Source: Kibdelosporangium persicum (lineage in GTDB: Bacteria; Actinomycetota; Actinomycetes; Mycobacteriales; Pseudonocardiaceae). From it: a DNA stretch of 64,000 bases. Each line of letters begins with the position of its first letter. The first letter of the stretch is position 1. Below the pieces are notes generated by a model. The model saw only the letters and a program-made list of their open reading frames with translations. It was not told the DNA's origin and made no database searches. The DNA is taken from positions 1-64,000 of the forward strand of contig NZ_JAAATY010000032.1 of the NCBI RefSeq assembly GCF_013280595.1, read 5' to 3'. This document shows positions 17,837-27,878 of the stretch, piece after piece. A program made the translations under genes and the position numbers.

Positions 17837-19801
17837 GTGAGCAACACCGATCTGTTGAGCAGCGACACGGCTGCGGGCACTTCGAGCAAGTCCCAGGTCG
17901 CCGGCTCCAACGGCGGTGCCCCGCGCCGCCGTGCAGGGCTGTCCGGCATGGTGCTGGCGGAGTTGCGCGAGTTGGCCGGCACGCTCGGCATCACCGGGAC
18001 CACCGGGATGCGCAAGGGCGACTTGATCGCTGCGATCAAGGAGCGGCAGGGCGGGTCCGGTGGGGGCACCGCGGACACGCTGCCGCTCGACAACCTGCCT
18101 CAAGTCAAGCAGCCGAGGTCTGCCAAGGAGCCCAAGCGGGCCATCGAGAAGTCCGCTCCGGCCGCTGAGAAGGCCGAGAAGCCCGCCCCGTCCGCGGACG
18201 AGGAGCAGGCGCCGACGCGTACCCGTCGCCGCCGTGCCGGCCGCCCCACGGGCAGCCCGGAGGCCGAGGCCAAGACGGCCGAGGTCAAGGCCGAGCCGAA
18301 GCCGGAGCCGCAGGCCGAGACCAAGCCGGAGCCGCAGGCCGGCCGTGAGGAGCGTCAGGAGCGCCAGGAGCGCCAGCAGGGGGACCGTCCGGGACGGGAC
18401 CGGCGCGAGCGCAACAACGACCGCGGTGACCGCAATGACCGCGGTGACCGCAACGAGCGTGGTGACCGCGGGGATCGCGGTGACCGCAACGAGCGTGGCG
18501 GCCAGGGCAGGCAGAACCAGAACCAGAGCAACGCGCAGGACGACGAGGACGACGACGAGAGGGGCGGCCGCCGCGGCCGCCGGTTCCGTGACCGTCGCCG
18601 TCGTGGCCGTGGCGAGGGTGGCACCGGTGGCGGCGGCGCCGACACCGAGGTGCGTGAGGACGACGTCCTGCTGCCCGTCGCGGGTGTGCTGGACGTGCTG
18701 GAGAACTACGCGTTCGTGCGTACCTCCGGCTACCTCGCGGGCCCGAACGACGTCTATGTCTCGTTGTCGCTCGTGCGCCGCTACGGCCTGCGTCGCGGTG
18801 ACGCGATCACCGGTCTGGTCCGTCAGCCGCGTGAGGGCGAGCAGCAGCGGCAGAAGTTCAACCCGCTGGTGCGTGTCGAGACCGTCAACGGCATGGACCC
18901 CGAGCAGGCCAAGAACCGGCCGGAGTTCACCAAGCTGACGCCGTTGTACCCGAACGAGCGGCTGCGTCTCGAGACCGAGCCGCACATCCTCTCGACCCGC
19001 GTCATCGACCTGGTGATGCCGGTCGGCAAGGGCCAGCGTGCGCTGATCGTCTCGCCGCCGAAGGCCGGTAAGACGACTGTTCTGCAGCAGATCGCCAACG
19101 CGATCGCCAAGAACAACCCCGAGTGCTACCTGATGGTGGTCCTGGTGGACGAGCGTCCCGAGGAAGTCACCGACATGCAGCGCTCGGTCGACGGCGAGGT
19201 CATCGCCGCGACGTTCGACCGCCCGCCTTCGGACCACACCATGCTGGCCGAGCTGGCGATCGAGCGGGCCAAGCGGCTCGTCGAGATGGGCACCGACGTC
19301 GTGGTGCTGCTCGACTCGGTCACCCGTCTGGGTCGTGCGTACAACCTGGCGGCCCCGGCGTCCGGCCGGATCCTGTCCGGTGGTGTCGACTCGACGGCGC
19401 TGTACCCGCCCAAGCGTTTCCTGGGTGCGGCCCGCAACATCGAGAACGGCGGCTCGCTGACCATCTTCGCGACCGCGCTGGTCGAGACCGGCTCCGCCGG
19501 TGACAGCGTGATCTTCGAGGAGTTCAAGGGCACCGGCAACGCCGAGCTCAAGCTGGACCGCAAGATCGCCGACAAGCGCACCTTCCCCGCGGTGGACGTC
19601 GACCAGTCGTCCACGCGTAAGGAGGACCTGCTGCTCTCGCCGGACGAGCTGGCCGTGACGCACAAGCTGCGCCGCGTCCTGCACGCCCTGGAGCCGCAGG
19701 CCGCGATTGAGCTGCTGCTCGACCGGCTGCGCAAGACCCGGACGAACATCGAGTTCCTGATGCAGGTGGCCAAGACCACCCCGGGCGCGGACAACGACTG
19801 A
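17837..19801 (+). CDS. rho: Transcription termination factor Rho
   Basis: RecA-type hexameric RNA helicase/ATPase that ends transcription. The 654-residue protein starts at a GTG with GGAAGG upstream. Residues ~40-75 hold the Rho N-terminal helix bundle. A ~180-residue low-complexity insert of Pro/Glu/Lys followed by Arg/Asp/Gly repeats ([20 protein letters not shown]-like, about 18413-18500) is typical of actinobacterial Rho. Then come the OSB RNA-binding domain ([12 protein letters not shown]) and the ATPase core, with Walker A SPPKAGKT (Lys412) and the secondary-channel/Q-loop motifs. Compared with E. coli Rho (419 residues) all extra length is N-terminal. A palindromic terminator follows. 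Confidence 0.97.
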   Translation: MSNTDLLSSDTAAGTSSKSQVAGSNGGAPRRRAGLSGMVLAELRELAGTLGITGTTGMRKGDLIAAIKERQGGSGGGTADTLPLDNLPQVKQPRSAKEPKRAIEKSAPAAEKAEKPAPSADEEQAPTRTRRRRAGRPTGSPEAEAKTAEVKAEPKPEPQAETKPEPQAGREERQERQERQQGDRPGRDRRERNNDRGDRNDRGDRNERGDRGDRGDRNERGGQGRQNQNQSNAQDDEDDDERGGRRGRRFRDRRRRGRGEGGTGGGGADTEVREDDVLLPVAGVLDVLENYAFVRTSGYLAGPNDVYVSLSLVRRYGLRRGDAITGLVRQPREGEQQRQKFNPLVRVETVNGMDPEQAKNRPEFTKLTPLYPNERLRLETEPHILSTRVIDLVMPVGKGQRALIVSPPKAGKTTVLQQIANAIAKNNPECYLMVVLVDERPEEVTDMQRSVDGEVIAATFDRPPSDHTMLAELAIERAKRLVEMGTDVVVLLDSVTRLGRAYNLAAPASGRILSGGVDSTALYPPKRFLGAARNIENGGSLTIFATALVETGSAGDSVIFEEFKGTGNAELKLDRKIADKRTFPAVDVDQSSTRKEDLLLSPDELAVTHKLRRVLHALEPQAAIELLLDRLRKTRTNIEFLMQVAKTTPGADND

Positions 19802-19821
19802 GAAGGACTAAAGGCTCAATA

Positions 19822-19873
19822 CCCCTCGTGAGTGGTTATCCGGGTTAGAACCCTGATAACCACTCACGAGGGG
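19822..19873. terminator. Long palindromic terminator, repeat family copy 1
   Basis: CCCCTCGTGAGTGGTTATC (19822-19840) pairs with its exact reverse complement (19855-19873). The interior GGGTT/AACCC also pairs, leaving one C-T mismatch and a 2-base loop. There is no long T-tract. The same palindrome recurs at 36944 and in diverged form at 50443, always 3' of genes. Here it separates rho from rpmE. Confidence 0.8.
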
Positions 19874-20035
19874 GAGCCACGGGCGGACGGGCGGACGGGC
19901 GCGGGAACAAACCTCCCCGGGGAGGTGTTGTACTGGCTGGTCAGCGCGTCTGGCACACTAGTAGGTCGAGTCCGGCTCCGGTTCACCCCGAAGATCAAGC
20001 AGGGGACCCGGCGGCCACAACGAGAGGCGAGATCA

Positions 20036-20248
20036 GTGAAGAGCGGTATCCACCCCGAGTACGTCACCACTGAGGTGGCTTGCGGCTGCGGCAACACGTT
20101 CACCACCCGCAGCACCAAGACCTCCGGTTCCATCCACGTCGAGGTCTGCTCGAACTGCCACCCGTTCTACACGGGCAAGCAGAAGATCCTGGACACCGGT
20201 GGCCGGGTCGCGCGCTTCGAGGCGCGTTACGGCAAGCGCAAGAAGTAG
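20036..20248 (+). CDS. rpmE: 50S ribosomal protein bL31 (zinc-binding form)
   Basis: 70-residue ribosomal protein beginning [10 protein letters not shown] from a GTG. Both zinc-ligand pairs are present (CGC near residue 16 and CSNC near 37), so this is the zinc-containing C+ type of bL31 rather than the Zn-free paralogue expressed under zinc limitation. It ends in the basic GKRKK. It lies between rho and prfA, as in other actinobacteria. Weak promoter-like sequences precede it; none is clear enough to call. Confidence 0.97.
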   Translation: MKSGIHPEYVTTEVACGCGNTFTTRSTKTSGSIHVEVCSNCHPFYTGKQKILDTGGRVARFEARYGKRKK

Positions 20249-20326
20249 CTGCGTTCACGGCGCCCGGCCCACGAGGGCTGGGCGCCGTTGTCGTGTCCGG
20301 AGTTCTTGGCGAAGGAGGGTGAAACC

Positions 20327-21382
20327 GTGGACGAGTTGCTCAGGGAATACGCCGAGCTGGAGCGTGAACTGGCCGACCCGGCCGTGCACGCCGACCAGGC
20401 GCGTGCCCGCAAACTCGGCCGCCGGTACTCGGAGCTCACCCCGATCGTGAAAACCCTGCGCGAGCTCGACAGCGCTCGTGAGGACATGACCGCCGCACGG
20501 GAGCTGGCGGCCGAGGACGAGACGTTCGCCGCCGAGGCGGAGGCGCTGAGCAAGCGCATCCCCGAGCTGGAGGAGCGCCTGTCCGAGCAGTTGCTGCCCC
20601 GCGACCCGCATGACGGTTCCGACGTGCTCGTCGAGATCAAGTCCGGTGAGGGCGGCGAGGAGTCCGCGCTGTTCGCCGGCGACCTTTTCCGGATGTACAC
20701 CCGCTACGCCGAGCGGCGCGGCTGGAAGATCGACGTGCTCGACGCGACCGAGTCGGATCTCGGCGGGTACAAGGACGTCACCCTTTCGGTGAAATCCAAG
20801 GCGGCCGACGCCGAAGGTGTCTGGGCGCGGCTGAAGTTCGAGGGCGGCGTGCACCGGGTGCAGCGCGTGCCCGTCACCGAGTCGCAGGGCCGGATCCACA
20901 CGTCCGCCGCGGGCGTGCTCGTCTACCCCGAGGTCGAGGACGTCGAGGTGGAGATCGACGAGAAGGACCTGCGGATCGACGTGTTCCGGTCGTCCGGGCA
21001 CGGCGGCCAGAGCGTCAACACCACCGACTCCGCGGTCCGGATCACCCACCTGCCCACCGGGATCGTGGTGTCCTGCCAGAACGAACGGTCCCAGCTGCAG
21101 AACCGCGCGCAGGCCATGCACGTGCTGAAGGTGCGCCTCCAGGCGCTGGCCGACGAGGAAGCGGCCAAGAAGGCCTCCGACTCGCGGCGCAGCCAGGTCC
21201 GCACCGTCGACCGGTCCGAGCGGGTGCGCACCTACAACTACCCGGAGAACCGGATCTCCGACCACCGGGTCAACTACAAGGCGTACAACCTCGACCAGGT
21301 CCTGGAAGGCGACCTCGACGGCGTGCTCGACGCGCTGGCCGAGGCCGACCGGGCCGAACGACTGGCGTCCGCGCAGGGCTGA
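20327..21382 (+). CDS. prfA: Peptide chain release factor 1
   Basis: Recognises UAA/UAG and triggers peptide release. The codon-recognition tripeptide is PVT (in [19 protein letters not shown]), which marks RF1 rather than RF2. The catalytic GGQ is in [12 protein letters not shown], the glutamine methylated by PrmC, the next gene. The GTG start at 20327 has GGAGGG at good spacing. Length 351 residues, normal. The gap to prmC is only 25 bases. Confidence 0.97.
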   Translation: MDELLREYAELERELADPAVHADQARARKLGRRYSELTPIVKTLRELDSAREDMTAARELAAEDETFAAEAEALSKRIPELEERLSEQLLPRDPHDGSDVLVEIKSGEGGEESALFAGDLFRMYTRYAERRGWKIDVLDATESDLGGYKDVTLSVKSKAADAEGVWARLKFEGGVHRVQRVPVTESQGRIHTSAAGVLVYPEVEDVEVEIDEKDLRIDVFRSSGHGGQSVNTTDSAVRITHLPTGIVVSCQNERSQLQNRAQAMHVLKVRLQALADEEAAKKASDSRRSQVRTVDRSERVRTYNYPENRISDHRVNYKAYNLDQVLEGDLDGVLDALAEADRAERLASAQG

Positions 21383-21393
21383 CCGCGCTGATC

Positions 21394-21399
21394 TAGGCT
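21394..21399 (+). promoter_or_regulatory. -10-like element before prmC
   Basis: TAGGCT sits 8 bases before the GTG of prmC and no Shine-Dalgarno sequence is present, suggesting an additional leaderless transcript starting at prmC. Confidence 0.4.
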
Positions 21400-21407
21400 G
21401 TGGCGCC

Positions 21408-22271
21408 GTGACCCGAACCCCGCTGCGACTGGCCATCCTCGAGGCCGAACGAATCCTCGCCGAGGCCGGTGTGGACAGTCCGCGGGTGGACGCCGAACTG
21501 CTGGCGTCGCATGTGCTTGGGGTGGAACGAAGCCGTCTTCCGTTGGTGCCGCTCGTCGATCCGTCCGTTGTGGACGCTTTCGGTGAACTCGTGACCCGCC
21601 GGGCGGCCCGTGAACCGTTGCAGCACATCACCGGCACCGGCTGGCTCGGCACCATCCCGTTGGTCGTGGGCCCTGGTGTGTTCGTGCCGCGTCCGGAAAC
21701 GGATCTCCTGCTGGAATGGGGCCTTTCCGTCGTGGGCCCGTCCCCCGTCGTGGTCGACCTGTGCACGGGATCCGGTGCTCTCGCACTGGCTTTCGCCCAG
21801 GCGCGGCCCGATGCCGTCGTGCACGCCGTCGAGCTCGACCCCGTCGCATTGTCCTGGGCCCGGCGCAACGCCGACATCCGGCGCGAGGCAGGCGACACCC
21901 CGATCCGGCTGCACTCCGGTGACGTCACCGACCCGAAGTTGTTGGCGTCCATGGAAAGCACGGTCGATCTCGTGCTGTGCAACCCGCCTTACGTCCCCGA
22001 CGACACCCCGGTCCCGCCGGAGGTGGCCGACCACGACCCCGGCATCGCGGTCTTCGGCGGCCCGGACGGGCTCGACGTCATCAGGTCCGTGATCTCCTGC
22101 GCCGCGCGGCTGCTCAAGCCCGGCGGCCGGGTCGGCATCGAACACGACGACACCCAAGGATCCTCGGTCCCGCGACTGCTGGCCGCCCGAAGTGTGCTGT
22201 CCGAAGTGGAGGATCACAGGGACCTGGCCGGCCGCCCGCGGTTCGCCACCGCGCGGCGCCGGACGTCATGA
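21408..22271 (+). CDS. prmC: Release factor glutamine methyltransferase
   Basis: SAM-dependent N5-methylation of the GGQ glutamine of RF1/RF2. It contains an N-terminal helical domain, the SAM motif VVDLCTGSGALALAFA and the diagnostic NPPY (VLCNPPYVPDD). The 287-residue length is usual. It follows prfA, which encodes its substrate. The GTG start is leaderless-like. Confidence 0.95.
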   Translation: MTRTPLRLAILEAERILAEAGVDSPRVDAELLASHVLGVERSRLPLVPLVDPSVVDAFGELVTRRAAREPLQHITGTGWLGTIPLVVGPGVFVPRPETDLLLEWGLSVVGPSPVVVDLCTGSGALALAFAQARPDAVVHAVELDPVALSWARRNADIRREAGDTPIRLHSGDVTDPKLLASMESTVDLVLCNPPYVPDDTPVPPEVADHDPGIAVFGGPDGLDVIRSVISCAARLLKPGGRVGIEHDDTQGSSVPRLLAARSVLSEVEDHRDLAGRPRFATARRRTS

Positions 22272-22372
22272 GAACAGGGATCGCACCTGGTCAGGTGACG
22301 CCGGACGGGCTGAGCCGGGGCGGCGTGTCCGTGCCATCTCGACCGGTGGGTGGCGGCGATCAGCACGAGGGA

Positions 22373-22378
22373 TAGAGT
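22373..22378 (+). promoter_or_regulatory. -10 element for a leaderless transcript of the threonylcarbamoyl-AMP synthase
   Basis: TAGAGT ends 7 bases before the GTG at 22386, and no ribosome-binding site is visible. This is consistent with transcription starting at the start codon. Confidence 0.5.
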
Positions 22379-22385
22379 CACAGGC

Positions 22386-23036
22386 GTGAGCACGCTGTAC
22401 GACTGTTCATTGCCTGAGGACCGGCAGGACGGGCTCGCGGCCGCCGCTGGGGCGGTGCGGTCCGGACGGCTTGTGGTCATCCCGACCGACACTGTCTACG
22501 GCATCGGCTGCGACGCCTTCGACGGCGGCGCGGTGCGGGCGCTGCTGGAGGCCAAGAACCGCGGCCCGGACATGCCCGTCGGCGTTCTCGTCGGCAGCTG
22601 GTCGGCCATCGACGGCCTTGTCCTTTCCGTCCCTGACCAGGCGCGCAAGCTCGTCGAGGCGTTCTGGCCGGGTGACCTCTCCCTGGTGCTGCCGCACGCG
22701 CCGAGCCTCGCGTGGGACCTGGGCGACACGCGGGGCACCGTCATGCTCCGGATGCCGCTGCACCCGGTCGCCATCGAGCTGCTGCGCGAGGTCGGCCCGA
22801 TGGCCGTGTCCAGCGCGAACCGGTCCGGCCACCCGCCCGCGTCCACCGCCGAGGAGGCCCGTGAGCAGCTGGGCGAGTCTGTCGCGGTATACCTGGACGG
22901 GGGACCGTCGGGCGATCCGGTGCCGTCGTCGATCGTCGACCTCACCGGCAACGAGCCGGTCCTGCTGCGTGAGGGCGCGGTCAGCCGCCAGGCCGTCGAG
23001 GAGGCGCTTGGTGTCGCGGTGGCCAGCCCGGCCTGA
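22386..23036 (+). CDS. tsaC: L-threonylcarbamoyladenylate synthase (YrdC/Sua5 family)
   Basis: Makes threonylcarbamoyl-AMP from threonine, bicarbonate and ATP for the t6A modification of ANN-decoding tRNAs. The YrdC fold is marked by [16 protein letters not shown] near the N-terminus, the [13 protein letters not shown] segment that replaces the usual K-R-P/K-x-R motif, and [14 protein letters not shown]. At 216 residues it lacks the extra C-terminal Sua5 domain. The position after prmC is conserved across actinobacteria. Confidence 0.92.
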   Translation: MSTLYDCSLPEDRQDGLAAAAGAVRSGRLVVIPTDTVYGIGCDAFDGGAVRALLEAKNRGPDMPVGVLVGSWSAIDGLVLSVPDQARKLVEAFWPGDLSLVLPHAPSLAWDLGDTRGTVMLRMPLHPVAIELLREVGPMAVSSANRSGHPPASTAEEAREQLGESVAVYLDGGPSGDPVPSSIVDLTGNEPVLLREGAVSRQAVEEALGVAVASPA

Positions 23037-23056
23037 GGCGTGAAAGGAAGCACCCG

Positions 23057-24319
23057 GTGACCTTCTGGGGTCCGGATTTCGAGGTTCTGGCCACGGCCGA
23101 TCCGGACATCGCCGACGTCCTGCTGCGCGAGGTCGACCGGCTGCGTGGCGGCCTGCAGCTCATCGCCAGCGAGAACCTGGCGAGCCCGGCCGTGCTCGCG
23201 GCCACCGGGTCCGCCCTGTCCAACAAGTACGCCGAGGGATATCCGGGCCGCCGCTACTACGGCGGGTGCGAACAGGCCGACCGCGCCGAACAGCTCGCGA
23301 TCGAACGGGCGAAGGCGCTTTTCGGCGCCGAGCACGCCAATGTCCAGCCGCATTCCGGCGCGAGCGCGAACCTGGCCGCGTACGCCGCGTTCTGCGAGCC
23401 CGGGGACACCGTTCTGGCGATGTCGCTGCCGCACGGCGGGCACCTGACCCACGGCTCGAAGGTGAACTTCTCCGGACAGTGGTTCCGGCCGGTGTCGTAC
23501 GGGGTCCGCAAGGACACCGAACTCATCGACTACGACCAGGTCAGGGACCTCGCGCTGACGCACGGCCCCAAAATGATCATCGCGGGCGGCACCGCGTACC
23601 CTAGGCTCGTCGATTTCGCGGCGTTCCGGCAGATCGCCGACGAGGTCGGAGCGGTGCTCGTGGTCGACGCGGCGCATTTCATCGGTCTGGTCGCCGGCAA
23701 GGTGATCCCGTCTCCGGTGCCGTACGCGGACGTCGTCACGTTCAGCACCCACAAAGTCCTTCGCGGCCCGCGCGGTGGCATGATCCTCGGCAAAGGGGAG
23801 CACGCCAAGGCGATCGACAAGGCTGTGTTCCCGGCGATTCAGGGCGGCCCGCTGATGCATGTGGTCGCGGCCAAGGCGGTCGCGCTCAAGGAGGCTTCGA
23901 CGCCCGCGTACCAGGCGTACGCGGCGCAGGTCGTCGCGAACGCCGCCGCGTTGGCCAAAGGCCTTGAGGCAGAAGGAATGCGTGCGGTCTCGGGCGGGAC
24001 GGACACCCACCTCGCCCTGCTCGATCTGGGCAGCCGGGTGACCGGCGCGCAGGCCGAGGAACGCTGTGGCCGGGCGGGGATCACGGTGAACAAGAACGCG
24101 ATCCCCTTCGACCCCAACCCGCCGATGGTCGCGTCCGGCATCCGGGTCGGCACGCCGTGTGTCACCACGCAGGGCATGGTCGAGTCCGACATGGCCGAGA
24201 TCGCCCGGCTGATCGGGCGGGCGGTGCGCGCCGGCAGTGACAGCGACGGGGAACTCGCCGCGATCGCCCAGGACGTCCAGCGCATGGTCGCCGACCGGCC
24301 GGCATATCCACGGAGCTGA
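23057..24319 (+). CDS. glyA: Serine hydroxymethyltransferase
   Basis: PLP enzyme interconverting serine and glycine with tetrahydrofolate. The PLP lysine is Lys233 in [23 protein letters not shown] and [15 protein letters not shown] near the N-terminus are family hallmarks. It is 420 residues long. The GTG start has AAAGGAAG upstream. The 20-base gap from the previous gene and 2-base gap to wecA indicate one transcript. A glyA between the YrdC gene and wecA is also found in Streptomyces. Confidence 0.96.
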   Translation: MTFWGPDFEVLATADPDIADVLLREVDRLRGGLQLIASENLASPAVLAATGSALSNKYAEGYPGRRYYGGCEQADRAEQLAIERAKALFGAEHANVQPHSGASANLAAYAAFCEPGDTVLAMSLPHGGHLTHGSKVNFSGQWFRPVSYGVRKDTELIDYDQVRDLALTHGPKMIIAGGTAYPRLVDFAAFRQIADEVGAVLVVDAAHFIGLVAGKVIPSPVPYADVVTFSTHKVLRGPRGGMILGKGEHAKAIDKAVFPAIQGGPLMHVVAAKAVALKEASTPAYQAYAAQVVANAAALAKGLEAEGMRAVSGGTDTHLALLDLGSRVTGAQAEERCGRAGITVNKNAIPFDPNPPMVASGIRVGTPCVTTQGMVESDMAEIARLIGRAVRAGSDSDGELAAIAQDVQRMVADRPAYPRS

Positions 24320-24321
24320 AC

Positions 24322-25473
24322 GTGTCGACCGACATTCCCCTCAACGGCCTGCCGATCCGGGAGTACCTCCTGGTCGGCCTGCTCAGCCTGGCGCTGACCT
24401 TCCTGCTCACCGGCCCGGTCCGGCTGCTGGCGTTCAAGATCGGCGCGGTCGCCGTGCCGCGTTCGCGGGACGTGCACACGCAGCCGATCCCGCGGCTCGG
24501 CGGCCTGGCCATGTACCTCGGCATCTGCGGCGGCATGCTGCTGGCGCACCAGCTTCCGTTGCTGCGCAGGGCGTTCGACTACACGCTCGACCCGATCGGG
24601 GTGCTGGTCGGCGGCGGCGTGATCATGGCGATCGGCATGCTCGACGACCGGTTCGAGCTGGACGCGCTGACCAAGTTCGCCGGACAGACCATGTCCGCGG
24701 GCATCATCGTGCTGTTCGGCATCCAATGGGTGCTGGTGTGGGTGCCGTGGGGCGGCAACGACTACGGCCCGAGCGGGTCGCTGATCTCGTTCGACATGAA
24801 CCAGGGCGGTCTGCTCACGGTCCTGCTCGCGCTCGTGCTGATCAACGCGATGAACTTCATCGACGGCCTGGACGGCCTCGCCGCGGGCATCGGTGCGATC
24901 GCGTCGCTGGCCACGTGCACGTTCTCGTTCCACATGCTCGCCGAAAGCCAGAACGACGTGGTCAACTACGCGCCCGCGTTGGTGGCCGTCACGCTCGCGG
25001 GCGCGTGCCTGGGCTTCCTGCCGCACAACTTCCAGCCCGCCCGGATCTTCATGGGCGACTCCGGTTCGATGCTGATCGGCCTCACGCTGGCCGCGGCCAG
25101 CACGTCCGCCGCGGGCAAGCTCGTGCCCACGCAGCAGGGCCCGGCGGGCACCCTCGCGGTGCTGTCCCCGCTGATCGTGGTGGCCGCGGTGCTGTTCGTG
25201 CCGCTGCTCGACCTGCTGATGGCCGTCATCCGCCGGACCAGGCGCGGGCTCAGCCCGTTCCACGCCGACAAGATGCACCTGCACCACCGTCTGCTGGAGA
25301 TCGGTCACTCGCAGCGCCGGGCCGTTCTGCTGATCTACCTGTGGGCCTCCGTGCTGGCGTTCGGCGCGGTCTCGCTCAGCCTGTTCGACGGGCTCGTGGT
25401 GGTCTGGGGAATGGCGATCGGCCTCCTGGTCGCGTTGCTCGTCTCGGCCATACCTAGACTCAGGCAGCGATGA
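24322..25473 (+). CDS. wecA: Undecaprenyl/decaprenyl-phosphate GlcNAc-1-phosphate transferase (WecA/Rfe type)
   Basis: Polytopic membrane enzyme transferring GlcNAc-1-P (or a related sugar phosphate) from UDP-sugar to the polyprenyl carrier, which starts wall-linker or arabinogalactan synthesis. About 10-11 TM segments; catalytic motifs LDDRF, NFIDGLDGLA, FMGDSGS and HMHLHHRL are all present, as in the MraY/WecA family. It is 383 residues long. The GTG start has GGAG upstream. The atpI start codon overlaps its stop (ATGA). Confidence 0.93.
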   Translation: MSTDIPLNGLPIREYLLVGLLSLALTFLLTGPVRLLAFKIGAVAVPRSRDVHTQPIPRLGGLAMYLGICGGMLLAHQLPLLRRAFDYTLDPIGVLVGGGVIMAIGMLDDRFELDALTKFAGQTMSAGIIVLFGIQWVLVWVPWGGNDYGPSGSLISFDMNQGGLLTVLLALVLINAMNFIDGLDGLAAGIGAIASLATCTFSFHMLAESQNDVVNYAPALVAVTLAGACLGFLPHNFQPARIFMGDSGSMLIGLTLAAASTSAAGKLVPTQQGPAGTLAVLSPLIVVAAVLFVPLLDLLMAVIRRTRRGLSPFHADKMHLHHRLLEIGHSQRRAVLLIYLWASVLAFGAVSLSLFDGLVVVWGMAIGLLVALLVSAIPRLRQR

Positions 25474-25937
25474 GCGAGAACAGCGAGAGCTTCGAGATAC
25501 CCAAGCAGCCCGAATCCCACCGGGAGATCGTGCAGACGCTGGCCATGGCCATGTTCCGTGGCGCGATCTGGTGGACGGTCGGCACGGTCGCGATCGCTGT
25601 CGTGCTCGCCGGGGTGCTCGTCGGCTGGAACGGTGTCTTCGGCGCGCTGGTGGGCGGCGCCGTGGGCCTTTTGTCCTCTGTGGCCACTCTGGTGCTGATG
25701 CGGGTGACCGCGGGCATCAAGCCGCACATGCTGATGGCGGCTGTGCTCGGCGGGTTCGCCGCGAAGATGATCATTCTGCTGGTGGCCATGACCCTGCTGG
25801 GTGGTGTCGACGCGTTGCACCGCAACTCGCTCGCGTTCACCCTGCTCGCGACCATCGTGGTGACCGCTACGGCGGAGGTGTTCGCCTTCCAGCGAACCAA
25901 GGTCCCTACAATCATCCCGGCGAGCGACGAGGGCTGA
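25470..25937 (+). CDS. atpI: ATP synthase I-like membrane protein
   Basis: 155 residues with four hydrophobic helices (GAIWWTVGTVAIAVVLAGVLVG, FGALVGGAVGLLSSVATLVLM, LMAAVLGGFAAKMIILLVAM and LAFTLLATIVVTATAEVFAF). AtpI proteins assist assembly of the c-ring. The position directly before atpB is the normal place. The ATG overlaps the wecA stop, so the ATP synthase operon is physically joined to the upstream housekeeping run; a TAGACT hexamer 9 bases before the ATG could give a second start. It is followed by a 191-base gap. Confidence 0.88.
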   Translation: MSENSESFEIPKQPESHREIVQTLAMAMFRGAIWWTVGTVAIAVVLAGVLVGWNGVFGALVGGAVGLLSSVATLVLMRVTAGIKPHMLMAAVLGGFAAKMIILLVAMTLLGGVDALHRNSLAFTLLATIVVTATAEVFAFQRTKVPTIIPASDEG

Positions 25938-26128
25938 GCAGTACGCCCGTCCGGTTGGGTCTCGGCCGGTTGATAGTGTTCGCCCCCAAGGGCGGTGATG
26001 CCCGGTTTCGCACCGGGGAGCCCCGCTTTCGAGTGCTTGCAGTACGTCAGGTACGTTAAGTCCTGATCGTGACGATTCCCCCGGTGGTGTGACACACGGC
26101 CGGCCGGGAGAACCGGAAGGAGCCCCCG

Positions 26129-26908
26129 TTGGGCATGCCGTTGCTGGCGCAGGGCGAGTTTCAGCCGCCGGGCGTCAGAGATTTCTTCCTGCCGCCGATC
26201 TTCGGCAGCGTCACCAAGCCGATGGTGCTGGTCGTCCTGTCGGTCATCATCATCGCCGCGTTCTTCCTGCTCGCGTCGCGCAACCTCAAGATCGTGCCCA
26301 GCAAGTTCCAGTTCGCGGCCGAGAGCGTGTACGACTTCAGCCGCAATGGCATCACGCGCGAGCAGATCGGTGCCAAGGATTTCCGGCCGTACGTGCCGCT
26401 GATCCTGACGCTGTTCACGTTCGTGCTGGTGAACAACATCTTCGGCATCATCCCGATCATTCAGTTCCCGACGTTCTCGCACATCGGGTTCCCGCTGGCG
26501 TTGTCGGTCCTGGTGGTCTATCCGGTCTACCACATCGCGGGCATCCGGAAGCACGGCATCGGCGGGTACCTGAAGAAGGAACTCTTTCCGCCGGACATCC
26601 CGAAGCCGATCTACTTCCTGCTGACGCCGATCGAGATCTTCACCAAGTTCTTCATGAACCCGATCACCCTGGCGATCCGGGTGTTCGCGGCGATGTTCGC
26701 GGGACACCTCATCCTGCTGGTGTTCACCATGGGTGGCGAGTTCCTGCTGCTCGAGGCGAACGCGTGGCTGAAGCCTGCCTCCATCGTCGCCTTCCTGTTC
26801 GCCATCGCGATGACGTTCCTCGAGGCGTTCGTCCAGGTCGTCCAGGCGTACATCTTCGCGTTGCTGTCCGCTGGATACATCGGAGCCGCACTGGCCGCAG
26901 ACCACTGA
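26129..26908 (+). CDS. atpB: F1Fo ATP synthase subunit a
   Basis: Membrane stator subunit of Fo forming the two proton half-channels. 259 residues. The essential arginine lies in [18 protein letters not shown] and the [18 protein letters not shown] helix carries the C-terminal proton path. The TTG start at 26129 is chosen because GGAAGGAG lies 6-7 bases upstream; an ATG at 26135 is possible. The preceding 191-base gap holds no gene and presumably a promoter, but I could not choose between several poor matches. Confidence 0.96.
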   Translation: MGMPLLAQGEFQPPGVRDFFLPPIFGSVTKPMVLVVLSVIIIAAFFLLASRNLKIVPSKFQFAAESVYDFSRNGITREQIGAKDFRPYVPLILTLFTFVLVNNIFGIIPIIQFPTFSHIGFPLALSVLVVYPVYHIAGIRKHGIGGYLKKELFPPDIPKPIYFLLTPIEIFTKFFMNPITLAIRVFAAMFAGHLILLVFTMGGEFLLLEANAWLKPASIVAFLFAIAMTFLEAFVQVVQAYIFALLSAGYIGAALAADH

Positions 26909-26982
26909 GCCGGACGCCTACGGCCAGTGACAAGTTCCCGGATCCGCGTCATCGCGGACCGAACTCGAAAGGGAAAATCGAA

Positions 26983-27234
26983 GTGAGTGCAGTCGTTCTT
27001 GCGCAGGAAGCCGCGGTCAACATCAACCCGGGTCTGGCGATGATCGGTTACGGTCTCGGCGCGATCGGCCCCGGTATCGGTGTGGGTATCATCTTCGCCG
27101 CCGTCATCAGCGGCACCGCCCGCCAGCCGGAGGCCCAGGGCAAGCTGCGTGGTCTGGCCTTCCAGACGTTCATCCTGACCGAGGTGCTCGCCCTGATCGG
27201 TCTGGTTCTGTACTTCATCGCGTCGACTGCCTGA
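26983..27234 (+). CDS. atpE: F1Fo ATP synthase subunit c
   Basis: 83-residue hairpin proteolipid forming the c-ring. The glycine-rich first helix ([17 protein letters not shown]) and the proton-carrying glutamate in the second helix ([17 protein letters not shown]) are clear, with the polar loop [10 protein letters not shown] between. The GTG start follows AAAGGGA. This is the target of bedaquiline-type inhibitors in mycobacteria. Confidence 0.97.
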   Translation: MSAVVLAQEAAVNINPGLAMIGYGLGAIGPGIGVGIIFAAVISGTARQPEAQGKLRGLAFQTFILTEVLALIGLVLYFIASTA

Positions 27235-27265
27235 TCCAGCCCGGCGGAGATCATAGGGAGTTGTC

Positions 27266-27817
27266 GTGCTGAATCAGTTGACGCTGCTGGCGGCTGAGGG
27301 AGAACCGAGCCCGGTTCTGCCGCACACGTCCGAGATCATCCTCGGACTGGTTGCCTTCCTGCTGCTGCTCGGCATCCTCTGGAAGTTCGTCGTCCCCCGG
27401 TTCGAGAAGCTCTACCAGGAGCGGACCGAGACGATCGAGGGCGGCATCCAGAAGGCCGAGCGGATGCAGGCGCAGGCTGAGGAGAACCTGCAGAAGTACA
27501 AGGACCTGCTCGCCGACGCCAACGCAGCGGCCGCGCGGATTCGCGACGACGCCCGCATCGAGGCCGAGCAGATCCGCGAGGAACTGCGGGTCCAGGCGCA
27601 GGAAGAGGCCGCGCGGATCGTCGCGCAGGGCCGCAACCAGCTCGAGGCACAGCGGGCCCAGATCGTCGCCGAGCTGCGCGCCGACCTCGGCCGTACCGCC
27701 GTCGAGCTGGCCAGCAAGATCGTCGGTGAGTCGCTGGACGACGAGGCCCGTCGCCGCGGCACCGTCGACCGGTTCCTCGAGGAGCTGGACTCCGTTTCGG
27801 CGCCTGCCAAGAAATAG
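27266..27817 (+). CDS. atpF: F1Fo ATP synthase subunit b
   Basis: Peripheral stalk subunit of 183 residues: one N-terminal membrane helix (IILGLVAFLLLLGILWKFVV), then a long charged coiled coil (RTETIEGGIQKAERMQAQAEE onward) that reaches subunit delta. GTG start with GGGAG upstream. Order E-F-H is standard. Confidence 0.96.
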   Translation: MLNQLTLLAAEGEPSPVLPHTSEIILGLVAFLLLLGILWKFVVPRFEKLYQERTETIEGGIQKAERMQAQAEENLQKYKDLLADANAAAARIRDDARIEAEQIREELRVQAQEEAARIVAQGRNQLEAQRAQIVAELRADLGRTAVELASKIVGESLDDEARRRGTVDRFLEELDSVSAPAKK

Positions 27818-27833
27818 CAGGGGGACGGTCAAG

Positions 27834-27878
27834 ATGACGCTGCTGCTGCTGCGCACACGTAGGGGACAGCCAAGATGA
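27834..27878 (+). CDS. 14-residue leader ORF coupled to atpH
   Basis: ATG at 27834 opens a 14-codon frame (MTLLLLRTRRGQPR) with GGGGGA upstream, ending in a TGA that overlaps the atpH ATG (ATGA). Its first codons and Shine-Dalgarno region repeat those of atpH: GGGGAC..CAAGATGAC occurs twice, 41 bases apart. It is therefore probably a short tandem duplication of the translation start that now acts as a coupled leader, or an unused remnant. No protein function is implied. Confidence 0.4.
   Translation: MTLLLLRTRRGQPR

Noticed and set aside
27351-27878. 175-codon frame overlapping atpF in another frame
   Set aside because: Ser/Arg-rich shadow of atpF; only its last 14 codons (27834-27878) have a plausible start and were kept as a leader ORF.
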